Positions 1 through 12,036 of a stretch of DNA of 64,000 nt are shown here, piece after piece; positions within the stretch are counted from its first letter, which is position 1; each line of letters starts with the position of its first letter. The stretch comes from Carettochelys insculpta (lineage: Eukaryota; Chordata; Testudines; Carettochelyidae). The stretch lies in assembly GCF_033958435.1 (NCBI RefSeq), contig NC_134137.1:220575501-220639500 (forward strand), in the 5' to 3' direction. The position numbers were made by a program, and so were the translations under genes. Under the pieces are notes generated by a model. That model searched no databases. It had not been told where the DNA came from and worked only from the letters and a program-made list of their open reading frames with translations.

Positions 1-916
1 GCCTCCTGCTCCAGGCCAGTGAAGGTGACTGGTGGAAGAATAGGGTGAGTGGCGGGACAGGGCCTCGGAGAAGGGGCAGGGCAGGGGCCTCATGGCAGGG
101 GACATGGTGAGGGTGTTCAGTGTTGTGTGGACACTTGTCTGTCTGCACAGAGGCAGAAGCGCAAGGAACTTATAGAGTGAAAATTTAGGCAGTGAAGGAA
201 TTCAGGCTCCTGCAAGCTTTGGTTGCAGCTGAGTGAGGGTTTTGTGGTTCGCAGGGGAACTGAAAACTAGATTTTAAGCACCTTTGTGGGTTATTCTGAA
301 AACATCATTCCATGTCTGCTAGACTCTGCTAAGGCAGCTTTGGTGCCTGTTCCTGCTGCCTTCAATTTCATCCAGCCCCGGAGCTGGCTCCCGCCAGAAT
401 CCATAGCTTTCTTCCCCGCTCTCACCTGGCACAAAGGAAGGGAGTATTGTAAAAGTCACAATGCTCCCGAAAGGAGGTGTCGCCCCGTACCAATGTGGGT
501 GTGCAAGACAAGTGTTTTGACTTTCTTCCTCTCAAGGATCGCATCAGTTAGCTGTCAAAATATTAAAATGTCTTTAAGACAGCTGTCAGTTAAGCTTAAA
601 AAACAAAACCCTCTAGGCTTTATTTCCTTTCTTGGGGTATATCTTTACCGGGGGCTGGGGGTGGGGGGCCACAGGCGTGACCTTAATCCTGGTTAAAGTG
701 GCAGTGAGGAGATGGGAGCTCAGCTTTAAATTGGCCTAGGCCGGCAGATCAAGCTGAAGCCTACTGGGGTGTCTAGGATTGCAACTGAGCTGCGAACCTA
801 AGTTAAAAGCTGAGTTGGTTGCCACATCGTCACTGCTACTTAAACCCAAATTTAGCTAATGCCTGTTAGCCGAGCAGCATGAAGACCACTTGTTTTATGT
901 GCAGTTTGGGTCTACC
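1..916. other. Unannotated stretch
   Basis: No repeat family, conserved reading frame or RNA gene is recognised. The longest open frame (286-696, +) has no recognisable domain and no coding character. Confidence 0.5.
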
Positions 917-1407
917 TAGGTTGACCACATGGCCCTATGGCAAACACGGGACACTGGTCTCTGGGTGCGGGGGGGCTGCTGTCTACGTCAGGGCTCCTCA
1001 GCGATGGGGGCTGCTGTAATCTCCTGGCCAGGGAGGGGACTGCTGGGAATAGGGACTACACAGCCTCCCAGCGGGGGGGGCAGGGAATGTGGCAGCCGCC
1101 TCATGGAAGGAGTCCCTGGCAGCAGTGGCCGCTGCACTGGGGATTGGGCAGCCGTCCCGCAGAGGAGCTTCCCTTCAGCAGGAGCTGACTCTCGGAGGTG
1201 TGGCATGCTGGGAACGAGGCAGCTGCCCTGTGGAGAGGCTGCAGCCCCAAGACACTTGGTGCTGGGGAACAGAAGACTCACTCACCCATGCATGAGACTG
1301 ACAAAATATTGGACAATTGGCCCATTTACTTAAAAAAGTTGGGACGCCTACGCGAGGAAGCCTAAATAAGGGACTGTCCCAGAAAAACAGGATGGATGGT
1401 CACTCTA
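917..1407 (+). mobile_element. Inverted-repeat dispersed element, copy 1
   Basis: The ends are imperfect inverted repeats: the left begins TAGGTTGACCACAT and the reverse complement of the right begins TAGAGTGACCATCC. A second copy lies in the opposite orientation at 22096-22642 and shares the terminal motifs and a GC-rich interior. The two copies show this is a mobile family, but its superfamily is not clear and no duplication of the target was resolved. Open frames inside (such as 929-1333) are by-products of GC-rich sequence. Confidence 0.55.
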
Positions 1408-2167
1408 AGTCTGCCTCAAAATTGCTATGTGATGTTACTGTGCACTGGTAAGCATAAGCCATGCTCTGCACCGAGATGGCCGCACTTTAGTAGGGGACTA
1501 ACAAGTCTTGTGAACGAACATTCTGTAAAACCCCACAGGAGCCTGCAGGATTAAATTTACTAAACAATCCGAGTGTACAGCAATTGCCCTTTAATTCACA
1601 GCTCTGCATTTGCTTAAAGTCAAGTCCTTTGATATCCTTACTGCCTTCCCAATAAGCTTGTGGCCAGTCCAGATCTGTAGAACTCATTTATCATTTTGTA
1701 TTGTGTTTTTATCGAGGTGGCACCACTTTAAATGTCGGAGGAAGTTTTGCTTGTTTCTTTTACTTTTCTTTTTTTTTAAATCTTCCTCTGGTTATTATTT
1801 TGTCTTCCCTACTGCACTGCTCATTTATTTGAGTTTCCTTTGTGCTTTGCCTCAAGGCTGTGACCAATGGTGCAGTACGGGATATACACTGCAGGAAACA
1901 CACATAGGAAAAGAAATCTTGTTCAGTGATGCAAGAGTGTAAGGGGTTGGAGTGTCCTTTAAAACTGAAACTGTGCCATATGTAGAGCTTAATTATTGTA
2001 CAGCAGCTTTCTATAAAGCATATCCTTGAGCTGCGTTAAATCTCTGACCTCATGCAAAGAGAGAGAAATAGAAAAAGGAGAAAAGAAATGAGAGGGTGAG
2101 TTGATGAGGCAGAGAGATGTGGGAAAGCCATTCCTGACAACAAGATAAAAAATGGAAATATACATAT
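1408..2167. other. Unannotated stretch
   Basis: AT-rich single-copy-looking DNA. Nothing recognisable on either strand. Confidence 0.5.
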
Positions 2168-2341
2168 CTCATAGAACTGGAAGGGACCTCGAGAGGTCAC
2201 TTGGTCCAGCCCCATGTGCTCTCAGCAGGACCTATCTCTGACTTGTTTTTTTTTTTTAAATCTGACTGTCCCAGACAGCCCTCCTCAAGGACTGAGCTCA
2301 CAACCCTGGGTTTACAAGGCCAATGCTCAAACCACTGAGAG
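2168..2341 (-). mobile_element. Cry-type tRNA-derived SINE (reverse orientation)
   Basis: Read on -, it starts with a tRNA-like head (CTCAGTGGTTTGAGCATTGG, then CCCAGGGTTGTGAGCTCA, the A and B box regions) and ends with the tail seen on + as CATAGAACTGGAAGGGACC. This is the layout of the chelonian Pol III SINE, a tRNA-derived family typical of cryptodiran turtles. A T-rich insertion near 2246-2260 interrupts the body. A + copy lies at 26380-26575. Confidence 0.8.
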
Positions 2342-3814
2342 AGTTTATAAATCAGTAGTGAAGACTCAAGACTTTTCTGAAGGTAGACAGGCAAGGCAGA
2401 GTCTGAATGAGCGCACGTAGAATCTCTCACCTGACAAGGTTAAAGCTATGAATCAGAATATCTGGGGAGGTAAAAAATAAGGGTGGCTTCTTTAACTCTG
2501 CCAGAATATCTTAGACACCATCATAGTGAATTTAGTTTTGGCTGAGAATGGATACAACCGGGTGCTGTGAAAGCTTATGCCAGGACTGAGTTGGCGCAAC
2601 ATGTGTTGGAGACATAGCAGTATGAGGGAGATGATGACAGACAATTAGCAGCTGTGAGCAATGGGAAGGAAAAGAGAGTGCAAGAAAGGGAAAAGGCCAC
2701 GAATGAGGGTGACACCACATGGATTTAGCATTGTCATGCAGCCTGTGCAGCCTTTTACACTGTTGTGAAGTGCAAACATTTGGATTATGATTATTTATAT
2801 GACTGTAATGCCCTAATCCTGAGCCCAGACCCCATCGTGTTAGGTGCTTTGCGCACAGAAGGATGGTTCCTTCCCTTAAATACTAACTCAATACTACTGT
2901 TAATCCTCCTGACTTCACTTTCATGGATTCATGATTAAGACTTGTAGGAAATCCATTTCTCAGTTTAAAGCAGATTCATCTTTTTAGACAATCAATTACA
3001 GTGAAGCTCTCAAATTGAGAATGTTTTTTAAAAAATACACCCCCAGTCTACAGGAATGACGCAGAAGCCTGCAGCAACATTTTTCCCAGCTAGAATGTTT
3101 TGCAGAAGTGACTGTAGAATGTCATAGCACTCCTTAAATATAAGGGAGGACTGGGTGGTGTCTTAACAGCTGTTGCACTCCCTTTGCACAGATGTAACTA
3201 GTACCAGGAGAATTATGCCTGACAAAGTTCCTGCACTGAAAAGGGAGACAGTAGAGATGTGCAATGTGAGGAGAATGTGGCTGAGTTTCTTGCAGATCCC
3301 ACCCATGTATCTCTGTCATCAACAGATTTAGTAAACATTGTTTTGCATGCTGAGTTGCTATTATTCCTGGTTTGGCTTTCTCTATAATCCATGCTAGCAT
3401 TTGCATTGTAACAGGCCTACTACAGAGCAAACCTGCCAGAAGGAGTGGTTTGGAGATACAATCAGCATGTATGTGAAAGATTGCTTCATATTTGTCCCTG
3501 CAATGGTGACTGAATCTGAAACATGTGGAGGCAAAACCTCCATCCCAAAAGGACAGTGCAATGCTGTCCAACAGGTGTCAAATTATAATGAGTTCTAATC
3601 AGCGTTCCTTTGAGCTACCGGCAGCTGAGCAGCCCTTAAGAAAAGGTGTGACATGATCATGTGTTTTCAAGACAGGAAATAGAGCAATCCCTTCCAGGCA
3701 GGGCCTTGAATCAAAAAGCCCACAGTTTGTGAAAGCTGGGAGCAAAGACACAAGCATACAAGGAACAGGCCTGTAAAGAACTCTATAGCCAAGAAATCAC
3801 CAGGCACAGTGTAT
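2342..3814. other. Unannotated stretch
   Basis: No recognised repeat or coding sequence. The 145-codon open frame at 3134-3571 (-) has no recognisable domain or homopolymer pattern suggestive of a gene. Confidence 0.45.
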
Positions 3815-3944
3815 CAGAGAGGTAGCCGCGTTAGTCTGTAGCTTCGAGAACAGCAAGACGTCTTGTGGCACCTTATAGACTAACAGATATTTTGGAGCAT
3901 AAGCTTTTGTGGGCAAAGACCCACTTCATCAGATGCATGAGTGG
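3815..3944 (-). mobile_element. Penelope-like element 3' tail
   Basis: On - it runs from a segment GATGAAGTGGGTCTTTGCCC through GTTAGTCTATAAGGTGCCAC to ACTAACGCGGCTACC. This is the conserved non-coding 3' end seen next to the PLE reading frames at 40131-42203 and 47735-48372. Only the tail is present. Confidence 0.75.
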
Positions 3945-4315
3945 AAGGGTGGTTTCAGAGGGGTATTAAAGAGTGGGGTCCCAATAAGAAGTTATTCCTC
4001 CCCAGGAAGAGGTTATGCACGCACAGTGATGAGTAAAACCCAGTTCTACTGTTTTTTTTGTTTCTCAACCAAGAGGCTTTCTAGCCTGAGATAACGCTTA
4101 GCTCTGACAAGTGAGTCATGGTAGCGCTCAGGAGGAATATTGCTCCCCTGTGCCCCTGCCAAAATTTTATTTGCTAAATTGTGCCCCCTCCTGGTGCCTC
4201 CCTGCCCCTCTGGCTGGCGCTCCCTGCATCCCCCAAAGGCACTGGTCACTGATGTATGCAGCACTTTTCATTAACGAGCTGCAGAGCAGGGGTGGAGAGA
4301 AAGGCAAGCAGACTT

Positions 4316-4441
4316 CTTCGTAGCTGTGTTAGTCTGTCTCTTCACAAAACAAACCAGCAGTCCTGCAGCACTTTAAAGACGAACAAAATCATTTATTATG
4401 TGGTGAGCTCTTGTGGGGCAGATCCACTTCTTCAGTCTAGT
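4316..4441 (-). mobile_element. Penelope-like element 3' tail
   Basis: Diverged tail-only copy: on + TAGCTGTGTTAGTCTG, then GCAGCACTTTAAAGACGAAC, then CCACTTCTTCAGTCTAG. Same subfamily as the tails at 27354 and 38396, with a longer spacer ('TTTATTATGTGGTGAGC'). Confidence 0.75.
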
Positions 4442-4489
4442 AAATATGAGAATGTTTGTTTCACCTAGTGTAGCAATAAGCTGCACTTT

Positions 4490-4625
4490 GGGTATGTCTA
4501 GTTAGCAACTAAACACCTGCAGCTGGCCCATGCCAGCCATCTTGTGCTCGGGCTGAGGGGCTATTTCACAACCGTGTTGACGTCCAGGTTCTGGCTGCAG
4601 CCAGACCTCTAGGACCTGCCTTAGT
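4490..4625 (+). mobile_element. MITE fragment with GTATGTCTA end
   Basis: Begins GGGTATGTCTAGTTAG and continues with CTGCAGCTGGCCCATGCCAG and GTGCTCGGGCTGAGGGGCTA. This resembles an abundant turtle MITE whose ends read GTGTCTACAC and whose body is rich in CGGGCTCGGGCT. The right half is missing or too diverged. A related element lies at 37201-37480. Confidence 0.5.
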
Positions 4626-4639
4626 TGGGGTGATGTCAC

Positions 4640-5760
4640 AGAGAACCCCTTGGGATTGTTCCCCAGTGTGCTGATCATGCCACTGGTGCCCACTGTCTTG
4701 CTGTCTGGGGCTCCTCACCCCCTTGTTCTGCTGGGATAATTCCTCTGGTCGCCCCCCAGACAAGGCAGAGAGTTGAGGTAACTGCCCCCTGCAGAGCAAA
4801 GCAAACACTGACCCCCCTCTTCAGCTCTGGGAGGATGCAATTGTCTAGGGCACAGCACACAGCAAACCAACCCCCAAACAGGACTCCCCCCACCCCCCGC
4901 AAATAAATCCATCTGTCTCTATGTAAAAGTTTAACTCAGGGAAGACATTACAGCTAAGCTCCCTTTATCAACGAAACAGAGAGGTGCACAGGGGTTGTGC
5001 CCCATAAGGTAACAATTATTTACGCTGGGCCTGATAGTAAACAAAAGTATTGTTATCAAGCATAAACAGTAGGATTTAAGTGGTTGGAAGTGAAAGCACA
5101 GATCAAAGTAAGTTCCTAAATGGAAAAAAAATGCACAGCCAGTTCTAATTCATTAAGAAACCTACTGAATACAGATTCTTACCCTACAGAGCTGTCCTTA
5201 TATCAAGTTTAATCTTCAAGTCAGAGAGAAACTCTTTTACTTTGGCTTGGGTCTCCAGACCCCTTTGCATCCTTTTAGAGTGTTCCAGGCTGTTTCTCAG
5301 GCTAGCTGAGGACAAAGGGCTGATAGCTTCCCATTGCTGACATAGACTCTCCCCAGGAGAGGAATCTATTGTTAGGAATCCCCACTTCCCATGGAAAAGC
5401 CCCAGATTCAAAATGGCTTTCAGTACCATCTGGTATTGCCACCCGTCTTTCTGGGTCCAACCACCTTCTAGAGGACAAACAAGGCTGTTTACAAGTCATT
5501 GAGTTGATTACCAAGTCATTAGAGTTTGCACAAGTAATGGCTCCCATCAGCACATTTGAAACCATAATTATGTACACTCCGTATTTTTAACTTCATATAC
5601 AAGAATGATCCGTGAGCCAAAATAGGATATGCAGATCCATCAGACGGTAACATTAAAATGGATAGGTTACATGAGGTATTTTGTCTAAAGCATCTCTGAG
5701 TTATGCATAACTATGTTCCTAATCTAATTTCCATAAAGCATAGGGAAGGCCATCACACTG
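4640..5760. repeat. Possible old LTR-like or dispersed repeat
   Basis: The stretch has no coding potential. Its phrases (for example around 5220-5480 and 5560-5760) seem reminiscent of an interspersed turtle repeat, but no paired ends, TG...CA boundaries or target duplication were found. This is a weak call from impression only. Confidence 0.25.
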
Positions 5761-5989
5761 CCCACCTTGCAGGACCCTAGAGCCAAAGCATGAAACATCC
5801 ACTCAGTGCAGTTTTATTCAGAATGCAAAACTGTAGGGGTTGGAGTGTTTTTTAAAGCTGAAGCCATGCCATACAAAGCAGGCATCTTCACTGTGGTTAT
5901 TCCCCAACCCCATATTTCTCTATGCAGTCCTGAAACACCCCTGCAAGCCCATGTCAGGTGTCTAGTTGTCGTGTAGATGCACCCTTTGT

Positions 5990-6105
5990 GGAGCTGGGCC
6001 TAAGTGACATATTCAAGGTCATATGGAGAGACCACAAGAAAGCACGGAAGTGAAGCCAGGTTTCCAAGCTAGTTTCCTAACCTCTGACCCATCCTTTCTC
6101 CCTCC
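5990..6105 (-). mobile_element. MIR-like SINE fragment
   Basis: On + it reads CTAAGTGACATATTCAAGGTC, GAAGTGAAGCCAGGTTTCC and CCTAACCTCTGACCC, the reverse complement of an amniote CORE-SINE (MIR) body. The remainder of 5761-6963 shows nothing recognisable. Confidence 0.45.
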
Positions 6106-6963
6106 CTCTACTGTCCTGTCCTACAGCACCAGTCACAAGTTAGGGATCTATTTGGTGTCTTTTCTGTGCTCCACTAAGCAGGGATCAAATAGGGAAACCA
6201 TTTACTTGTCCAGATAGTGTCTGCTGCCCCATTCTGATCAGTTAGTGTTTTATGCCCATATTGTACAGGTGTAAATGACTGCACAAGATGCAGGGCAACA
6301 CAGATCCCCTGTGCATCTAGCAATGGATGTGTTTTGCAGTGTAGTCATGGCTTAAGACATAAGCAGAATTTATAGAGTCACGTATCCTTACAGATGCTTT
6401 TGTCTCCATTTTCAGTCGCAGAAGTCATTCTGCACTAAGCAATGGAAAGTTATTGAGAGTGCAGAAACTGGACAGACATAAAAGCAATGTCATCAGCCCA
6501 TTCAAAGGGTCACTGCACTGTGCTGGTAACTATACTCTTTTCACTTGAAAGTGTATGACTGGAACAAATGTGTACCAATGCCCATCCTAATAAGAGGAAA
6601 GCCACACATCTACAGAGCTCCCACACTTCCTACATTTGCCTTTGAATCTAGAAACTGCCTTATTGTTAGCCAGGGTTTGTGTATTCTTTTCCCTGCATAT
6701 TGATTGAGGCAACACAGACTTATTCAGCTTGAAATAAAGTGTCAAATAGGAAGAATGTATATATATAATATATTCCTGTTTCTCTAAACACCATAGATAT
6801 GCTAGGAAGGTGCTTATGAGTAATCAAAGGTGGCCAAGGGACAGCCTGTGAAATCCCAAAGTGCAGCCAACAAGAAAACTTTCCATGTAACTGTTCTGGG
6901 AAGGCCAAACTGAATTATGGGGCAAATCCTACAAAAATATCACCACAAGGCATAGTGCCACTA

Positions 6964-7290
6964 CAGCTTGAACCTCTCAAATCCAGCACTCTCTTGTCTG
7001 ACAACATCCATAACCCATCATGATTTTCGTTAGCCAGATGACCACTTATCATGAGTGTGGCCAAATTTCCCATGGTCCTCTGAAGTTTGTTTCCAGCCAC
7101 CAGCCCTGGCTCTCAGTGGTCTGTGCTGTTATTTAGCTGTGATTTACCCCTAAATGTCTTCTAACAGCCCAATAAGCAGTGAAAGTGTTGGTAATGCTGC
7201 TAGACAATTTTGACCTCCTGTGGTCTGGCAAATTCTCTCATTAGGTGCTAGTCAAGTCCCAGGGGTGCTGGCCTACAGAGGTTCAACCTG
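6964..7290. mobile_element. Tc1/mariner-like MITE (Tigger-type ends)
   Basis: The left end is CAGCTTGAACCTCTC and the right end is GAGGTTCAACCTG, forming an inverted pair of about 15 bp. Both sides are flanked by TA (6962-6963 and 7291-7292), the duplication expected for Tc1/mariner elements. The body is 327 bp, AT-rich and non-coding. The family assignment rests on the TA duplication and a Tigger-like CAG-TTGAACC end, so it is moderate. Confidence 0.6.
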
Positions 7291-9192
7291 TAGAAGAGCT
7301 TGTTGACAAGGCAGAACTCACCTTCTGCAAAAAAAATTGTGATTTCAGCATTTGTTTTCATTCCAAATTGATGAAAAACAATATTCAATTTTCTGCACTA
7401 TGGATTTTTCAAAATATGTGGTCTGATTGGAACATTGTATTCTGACCAAATCAAAACAGTAAAATCTGGTTTTGACTTTATACTTTTAAAAGTTAAAATG
7501 CTTCATTTCAACTTTTTTTTCCCAAAAAAAAAATTCCTGAAAAACAACATGTTCCCCCTGAAAGTTTTAATTTCAGTAGATTGGCATTTTGGAACACATA
7601 ATTCCATCCAAAATTTTTGAGCCACAACAAGCAGGTAGAAATTGCTGTTTTACTAAATTCCCCAACAATAAAAGGTTGGAACAATGTTCAAGTCAGGAGC
7701 CTACCTGCACCATGTACAGTAGTGAGCAGTTGCAAGAAGTGCTCCCACTTAGTAGTATTTTCTCTCTCATCTATTGTTTGACAGTTTGGTACGGTAGGTA
7801 GAGCTTCCAAGACATAAATCCTTCCTGAGACTGAAAAGTCAACATTCCGAAGGAGGTTAAAAGTTTCTGTAGAGGAACCTTCACCCTAGTTATTCCTCTG
7901 CCTCCAGAGCCAATGTCTCTGATTAGTTTAGAAATTACTCTTTATGAACTACTCAGGGTGAAGGATCTGAACCACTAGGGACACAAATTAGAAAACTCAG
8001 CATGAAGCAGGGACTCCGGCAGATCTGCTTCAGTCAAAGGGTAATAGACATTTGGAACAACAGGGAAAGTATTTGAGATGTAATAAAGGAGATCAACAGG
8101 CAGCAAGGTTGGTTTCTGCAGATAAAGGGGATTAAGCAGCCTGAGGGAAAAAGTGGGAAGTAAGGATTAAGCTAGAGCAAAACTTTTAAAGGGCCCAGGC
8201 ATGTTAGACCAAGTAACAAGGTTCCTTGCATCCCATTTTAGTCTTCCTAAAAAATAAATGTTCATATTGTGCATTCTTACTCATTCTTCCAAGCTCTCTT
8301 ACTTTGGTGAGAGAGAGCACTTACAGCCCAGCTTGTTGTGCCATTTGTGTGCAGTGACATGTCATCTCTGTAACAACACCACACTGGTCTCCTCCCCGGA
8401 TTTTGTTTAGTGATTGGTTGTAAGAGTTTAAGTAGTTACACCCACAGCCAGCCTCCAGGTGCAATGTGTAATTTTGTGCTGATAAACTAATGAATGTCAC
8501 AATTCGCATCCCTGCAGAGGTGAACTGAGAACTTAAATAGATAGTTCTCCTGTATTGCACAGTTCTTACTGCAACAACAGCACATCTATTTCATGCCTGT
8601 ACCTTAGTTTACCCCACCTCTACATTGAAGTAACAAATCAGATGCTAACTGGCTGTCTCAGCGGTTGGGGGGACTGGAGAACAATCACAAACTAACCTGC
8701 TATGACAAAACAAACGCCACTCCCAAGGGATTACATAAAGAGTCAACAAAACTGCAGTTACCCACAAGGAGTTGCATTCATGGAGAGAAACAGACCCACA
8801 TTGTTTGACAGTCAGAGAAGAACAATGAGGTTCAATGAGAAACCAAGTCCTAAACCAGCCCTGCCAAGAAGCTGGCATGCGTCTACTCTTCCTTCTCCCT
8901 GTGCCCAGAACTGTATGTTTCATTTGAGCATATGAGCAGCTAACAAAACTCATCCTTCCCCCTCCCAGGACTTTTGTGCTAGTGGACAAAAGAAATTGCT
9001 ATGACTAGAGCCCTGCATGGATACAAAATTTGTATCTGCATAAGCAACTCTATCCATAAAAATGAGCTGCAGATAGCCACATTGGCATCCCATACTTCTT
9101 ATATATACTTCTCGCACATTTTAATGCCTAAGGACTTTGCAGCTTGGATGATGGGCATATTCCACCCATTGGAGTAGAACAGGTCCAATGTA
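7291..9192. other. Unannotated stretch
   Basis: No gene found. The segment 7985-8160 (TTTGGAACA near 8053, regular purine-rich text) faintly resembles a LINE 3' end but cannot be assigned. Confidence 0.4.
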
Positions 9193-9516
9193 AGGCTGTG
9201 GCCACACTTGGCCAAAACTTCAAAATGGCATTGCAGATGGTCATTTCGAAGATTACTAATGAGGTGCTGAATTGAATATTCAGCGCCTCATTAGCATTAG
9301 GACACTTCCGGCCGTGATGCTTTGAAAGTGCCGCTTTCAAACGCACACAGCTTGGCATGGCTACACAGGGTCCTTTTTGAAAGGACCCCACACATTTTGA
9401 AATCCCCTTATTCCTCTCAGTGGAGGGGAATATTCAATTCAGCACCTCATTAGTAATCTTCGAGAGGGCCATTTGCATGGCCATTTCAAAGTTTTGGCTC
9501 AGTGTGGCCGCAGCCT
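9193..9516. mobile_element. MITE of the 'ACTTCAAAATGGC' family, copy 1
   Basis: Ends GGCTGTGGCCACACTTGG and (reverse complement of right) GGCTGCGGCCACACTGAG are inverted, followed inside by CTTCAAAATGGC on the left and TTTGAAATGGCCATGC on the right. The body contains CAGCGCCTCATTAGCAT. The same structure lies at 12037-12347 and, more diverged, at 52607-52883. A TA lies on both sides, but the exact boundary is uncertain. Confidence 0.7.
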
Positions 9517-9517
9517 T

Positions 9518-9706
9518 AGAGTTACCATATTTGACCCTTCAAAAAGAGCACCCTGAGATAGAGTGTATGTGTATCACTATCTACCCACACACTTTGTTTT
9601 AATGTACTATATGATATAGCACACTAATACAAGGTGAGTTGGTAGATACTGATATACATACACACCCTCTCAGGGGTGTTCTCTTTTTTTATACGGTAAG
9701 CCAAGG
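9518..9706. mobile_element. Fold-back MITE abutting the previous one
   Basis: The left arm AGTTACCATATTTGACCC followed by AAAAAGAGCACCCTGAGA pairs with the right arm, whose reverse complement reads GGCTTACCGTAT, then AAAAAAGAGAACACCCCTGA. The arms continue through GTGTATGTGTATCACTATC, so most of the 189 bp can fold into one hairpin. It starts within a few bases of the end of the neighbouring MITE. Confidence 0.6.
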
Positions 9707-11204
9707 GTCCATTGATGTGGTGTATATAGTTATATGTCGTCTCTTGGTTGATAGTAATTGTCCATAATAGTGCATGTTCACAGACGCAATTGAGACACTC
9801 TGAACTTTTCAGTAGTAGGCTTCGTTTTATCCTTTTCAATGGCTTGATGGCTTCAGAGGAAAGCAATAATAAAAGCAACCTACTGCCTCACTGTGCGTTG
9901 CTAACATGCTTTGGTTTTTCATTAACAGAGCTCCTTGGTGTTAACAGCTGGTGCTTGGCACAGAGGGGCAGCTGGATGAAACAGCATGGGAATCACCCAT
10001 ATAGCATCATAAGGAGAGAAGAGAAAATACTCAGTTATTCAATACACTACTAGCAAATTTAACCAGCAGTGCTTGGGTCCTTAAGTCAATAATGATGTGT
10101 GTGGGCTTTTTTTTAAATAAAAGGGAAATGTACATGCTCTATTTTAAGGATTTATAGTTTTCAAAACCGGTACCCCCTATCCTCCAACCCCATGCCCTGA
10201 GCCCCCTCACACACCCGGCCCCCTGTCTCGACCCCTGCTCCCCTCCACTCATCCCCAACCTACTGCCCTGAGCCCCTTCTCACCCACAACTGCTTGCTGT
10301 TCCCCTTCCTCTCCCTGTGAGGGAGCGAGAGCAAAGTGCACAGCTCACCTGCCCCCTGCCCTCCCCAACCACAGTCAGGAATGCTGCAAACTGTGCACTT
10401 TTCCCTCACTCCCTGACAGTGATGAAAGCGAGCAGAAAGCAATGAATCTGAGGGCTGGGGAACTTCAGCCCCTCCCTCGGCACACCCAAACCCTACTTTA
10501 CCTACAATAAGAGGAAGCTGCCTTCCAGATCTGGTGGTCCTAGCTCTTACTGTTTAGGACGAGTTCTTGAACAGACAGACAGGCGCACTCTCTCAAATGT
10601 ATAGTGGATGCAAGTCTCTGAAGGTAACAAATGTGCCTGGGGAAGCCTGTTTCAGTTTGTTGCACGACACGTCAGGTTCTGGGCGTATCCTCTCCAGGTT
10701 TCTGACCATAGGTGCTGCAGCTAGGGGTGCAGGGGATGCTGCACCAGCCCCTGGGTTGAAGTGGTTTCCATTCTGTCCAGGGTTTGCAGTTTGCTTCCAT
10801 AGTCCACAGCACTCCCCACCCCCAGTAAAAAAACTGTTCCAGCCCCCCGTTTTTGACGAGCTCAGTGGAGCAGCCAAAGAGTGGGCTCCCTCCACCACCT
10901 TGAGGACTTGTTTCTAGGTTTTGTGCAGGGATCACTAAAAACTGCATTAGGATTTGGGTTTCCACGGTGTGTGTGCATATATACGCAGTGCAGAAAAGGG
11001 TGAAAGTTTGGCCTTGTTGATGCCAAAGAAAAATCTCCCATAGGCTGCCGTGGGGACAGCGTTTCACCCTAGGTGAATGAGTTCCTCACTCCATTAGTAG
11101 CTGATGCCCCTCACTTCTGAATCTCAGTGCCTTGATTTGTAGCAAGTCTCAATCTGAGGCGTACATTTATGTCAGTCTAAAGCTAACAGCTGTAGCATCT
11201 CAGG
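9707..11204. other. Unannotated stretch with a weak repeat at 10708-10850
   Basis: 10150-10330 is C-rich simple text. 10708-10850 (GGTGCTGCAGCTAGGGGTGC and GAAGTGGTTTCCATTCTGTC) resembles a dispersed turtle repeat, without visible ends. No gene. Confidence 0.35.
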
Positions 11205-11534
11205 GTGTGACTGCATCATATCTCATCAACTGAAGTGTTTTCGGATTGGTCAGTACTTGGCTGGGAGACATTTGAAAATCTGGGTGTTGCAGCAGAAAGC
11301 GATGCTGATTCAGCAATGCCACTTCCTCTCTGAGACATTACCAAATAAGAAGCGCTAAGCCAATGCCACAGCAGGCTGTGTAGCAGCACTCTACCACTGT
11401 CAGTGCCATCTTTCTAATGAGCGCCAAAGCCGAATTCCATTGATCATGAACCATCCCGAGACACTTTTCTCGATTATAGCACCCCAAACCCTGGTCTCTT
11501 GACAGAATTCCAATTTGAGTAATTGCATTCTACA
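11205..11534 (+). mobile_element. 5S rRNA-derived SINE
   Basis: The head keeps the 3' half of 5S rRNA, including the internal-promoter side: GGTCAGTACTTGGCTGGGAG then GGGTGTTGCAG. The tail contains TTTCTAATGAG, ATCATGAACCATCCCGAGAC and GAATTCCAATTTGAGTAATT, which matches the tail layout of vertebrate 5S-derived SINEs. The copy is old. A more degraded relative of the head lies at 42862-42960. Confidence 0.65.
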
Positions 11535-11535
11535 G

Positions 11536-11628
11536 AACTAGAAACAAGCAGTCTGTTAGCACCTTAAAGACTAACACATCTATTTATTAGGTAATGAGCT
11601 TTCATGGGTAAGACCCACTGCTCCCTGC
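11536..11628 (-). mobile_element. Penelope-like element 3' tail, short copy
   Basis: Contains AGCACCTTAAAGACTAACAC, TATTTATTAGGTAATGAGC and GGGTAAGACCCACTG on +. Truncated at both sides. It starts directly after the 5S-derived SINE. Confidence 0.7.
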
Positions 11629-12036
11629 AGTTTCATTGCTTACAACATGCTCCATTTACGGCACTTACATAGTGTTATTAACAGCTGCCACGTTCTACCC
11701 TGGGCCTGGACATACCTGCATTCTTTGAAGGGCAAGAGGATGTGATTCCTCAGTGAGGCTTTGGGGGTTTTTGGTGGGGGTTTTTTTCTGTGTAAAAAAA
11801 ATCTAGCATCAGTGCAGCACATAGGTTTGGTGAGCAAGCACTTGGAAGTCAAGAAACACCATTAATAGTGAATGCTTAACCTCTCAGTAACTCTGTCCTT
11901 TGTGGCTATACCTTTATAAATCCAGTATTTTTATGTACTGTTAAATTATTTGTCAGTTAATACAACCTGAAATTCCCTATACAACTCTGCATATACTCAG
12001 GTCCATTTTCATACTGGGCTGGATTAAACTCTCAAT
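11629..12036. other. Unannotated stretch
   Basis: Nothing recognised. Confidence 0.4.

Noticed and set aside
929..1333. 134-codon open frame in + and several others overlapping it
   Set aside because: It lies wholly inside a dispersed inverted-repeat element whose second copy (22096-22642) does not keep the frame.
3134..3571. 145-codon open frame on - as a possible host exon
   Set aside because: No domain, no conserved splice pattern and ordinary composition; chance opening is likely.
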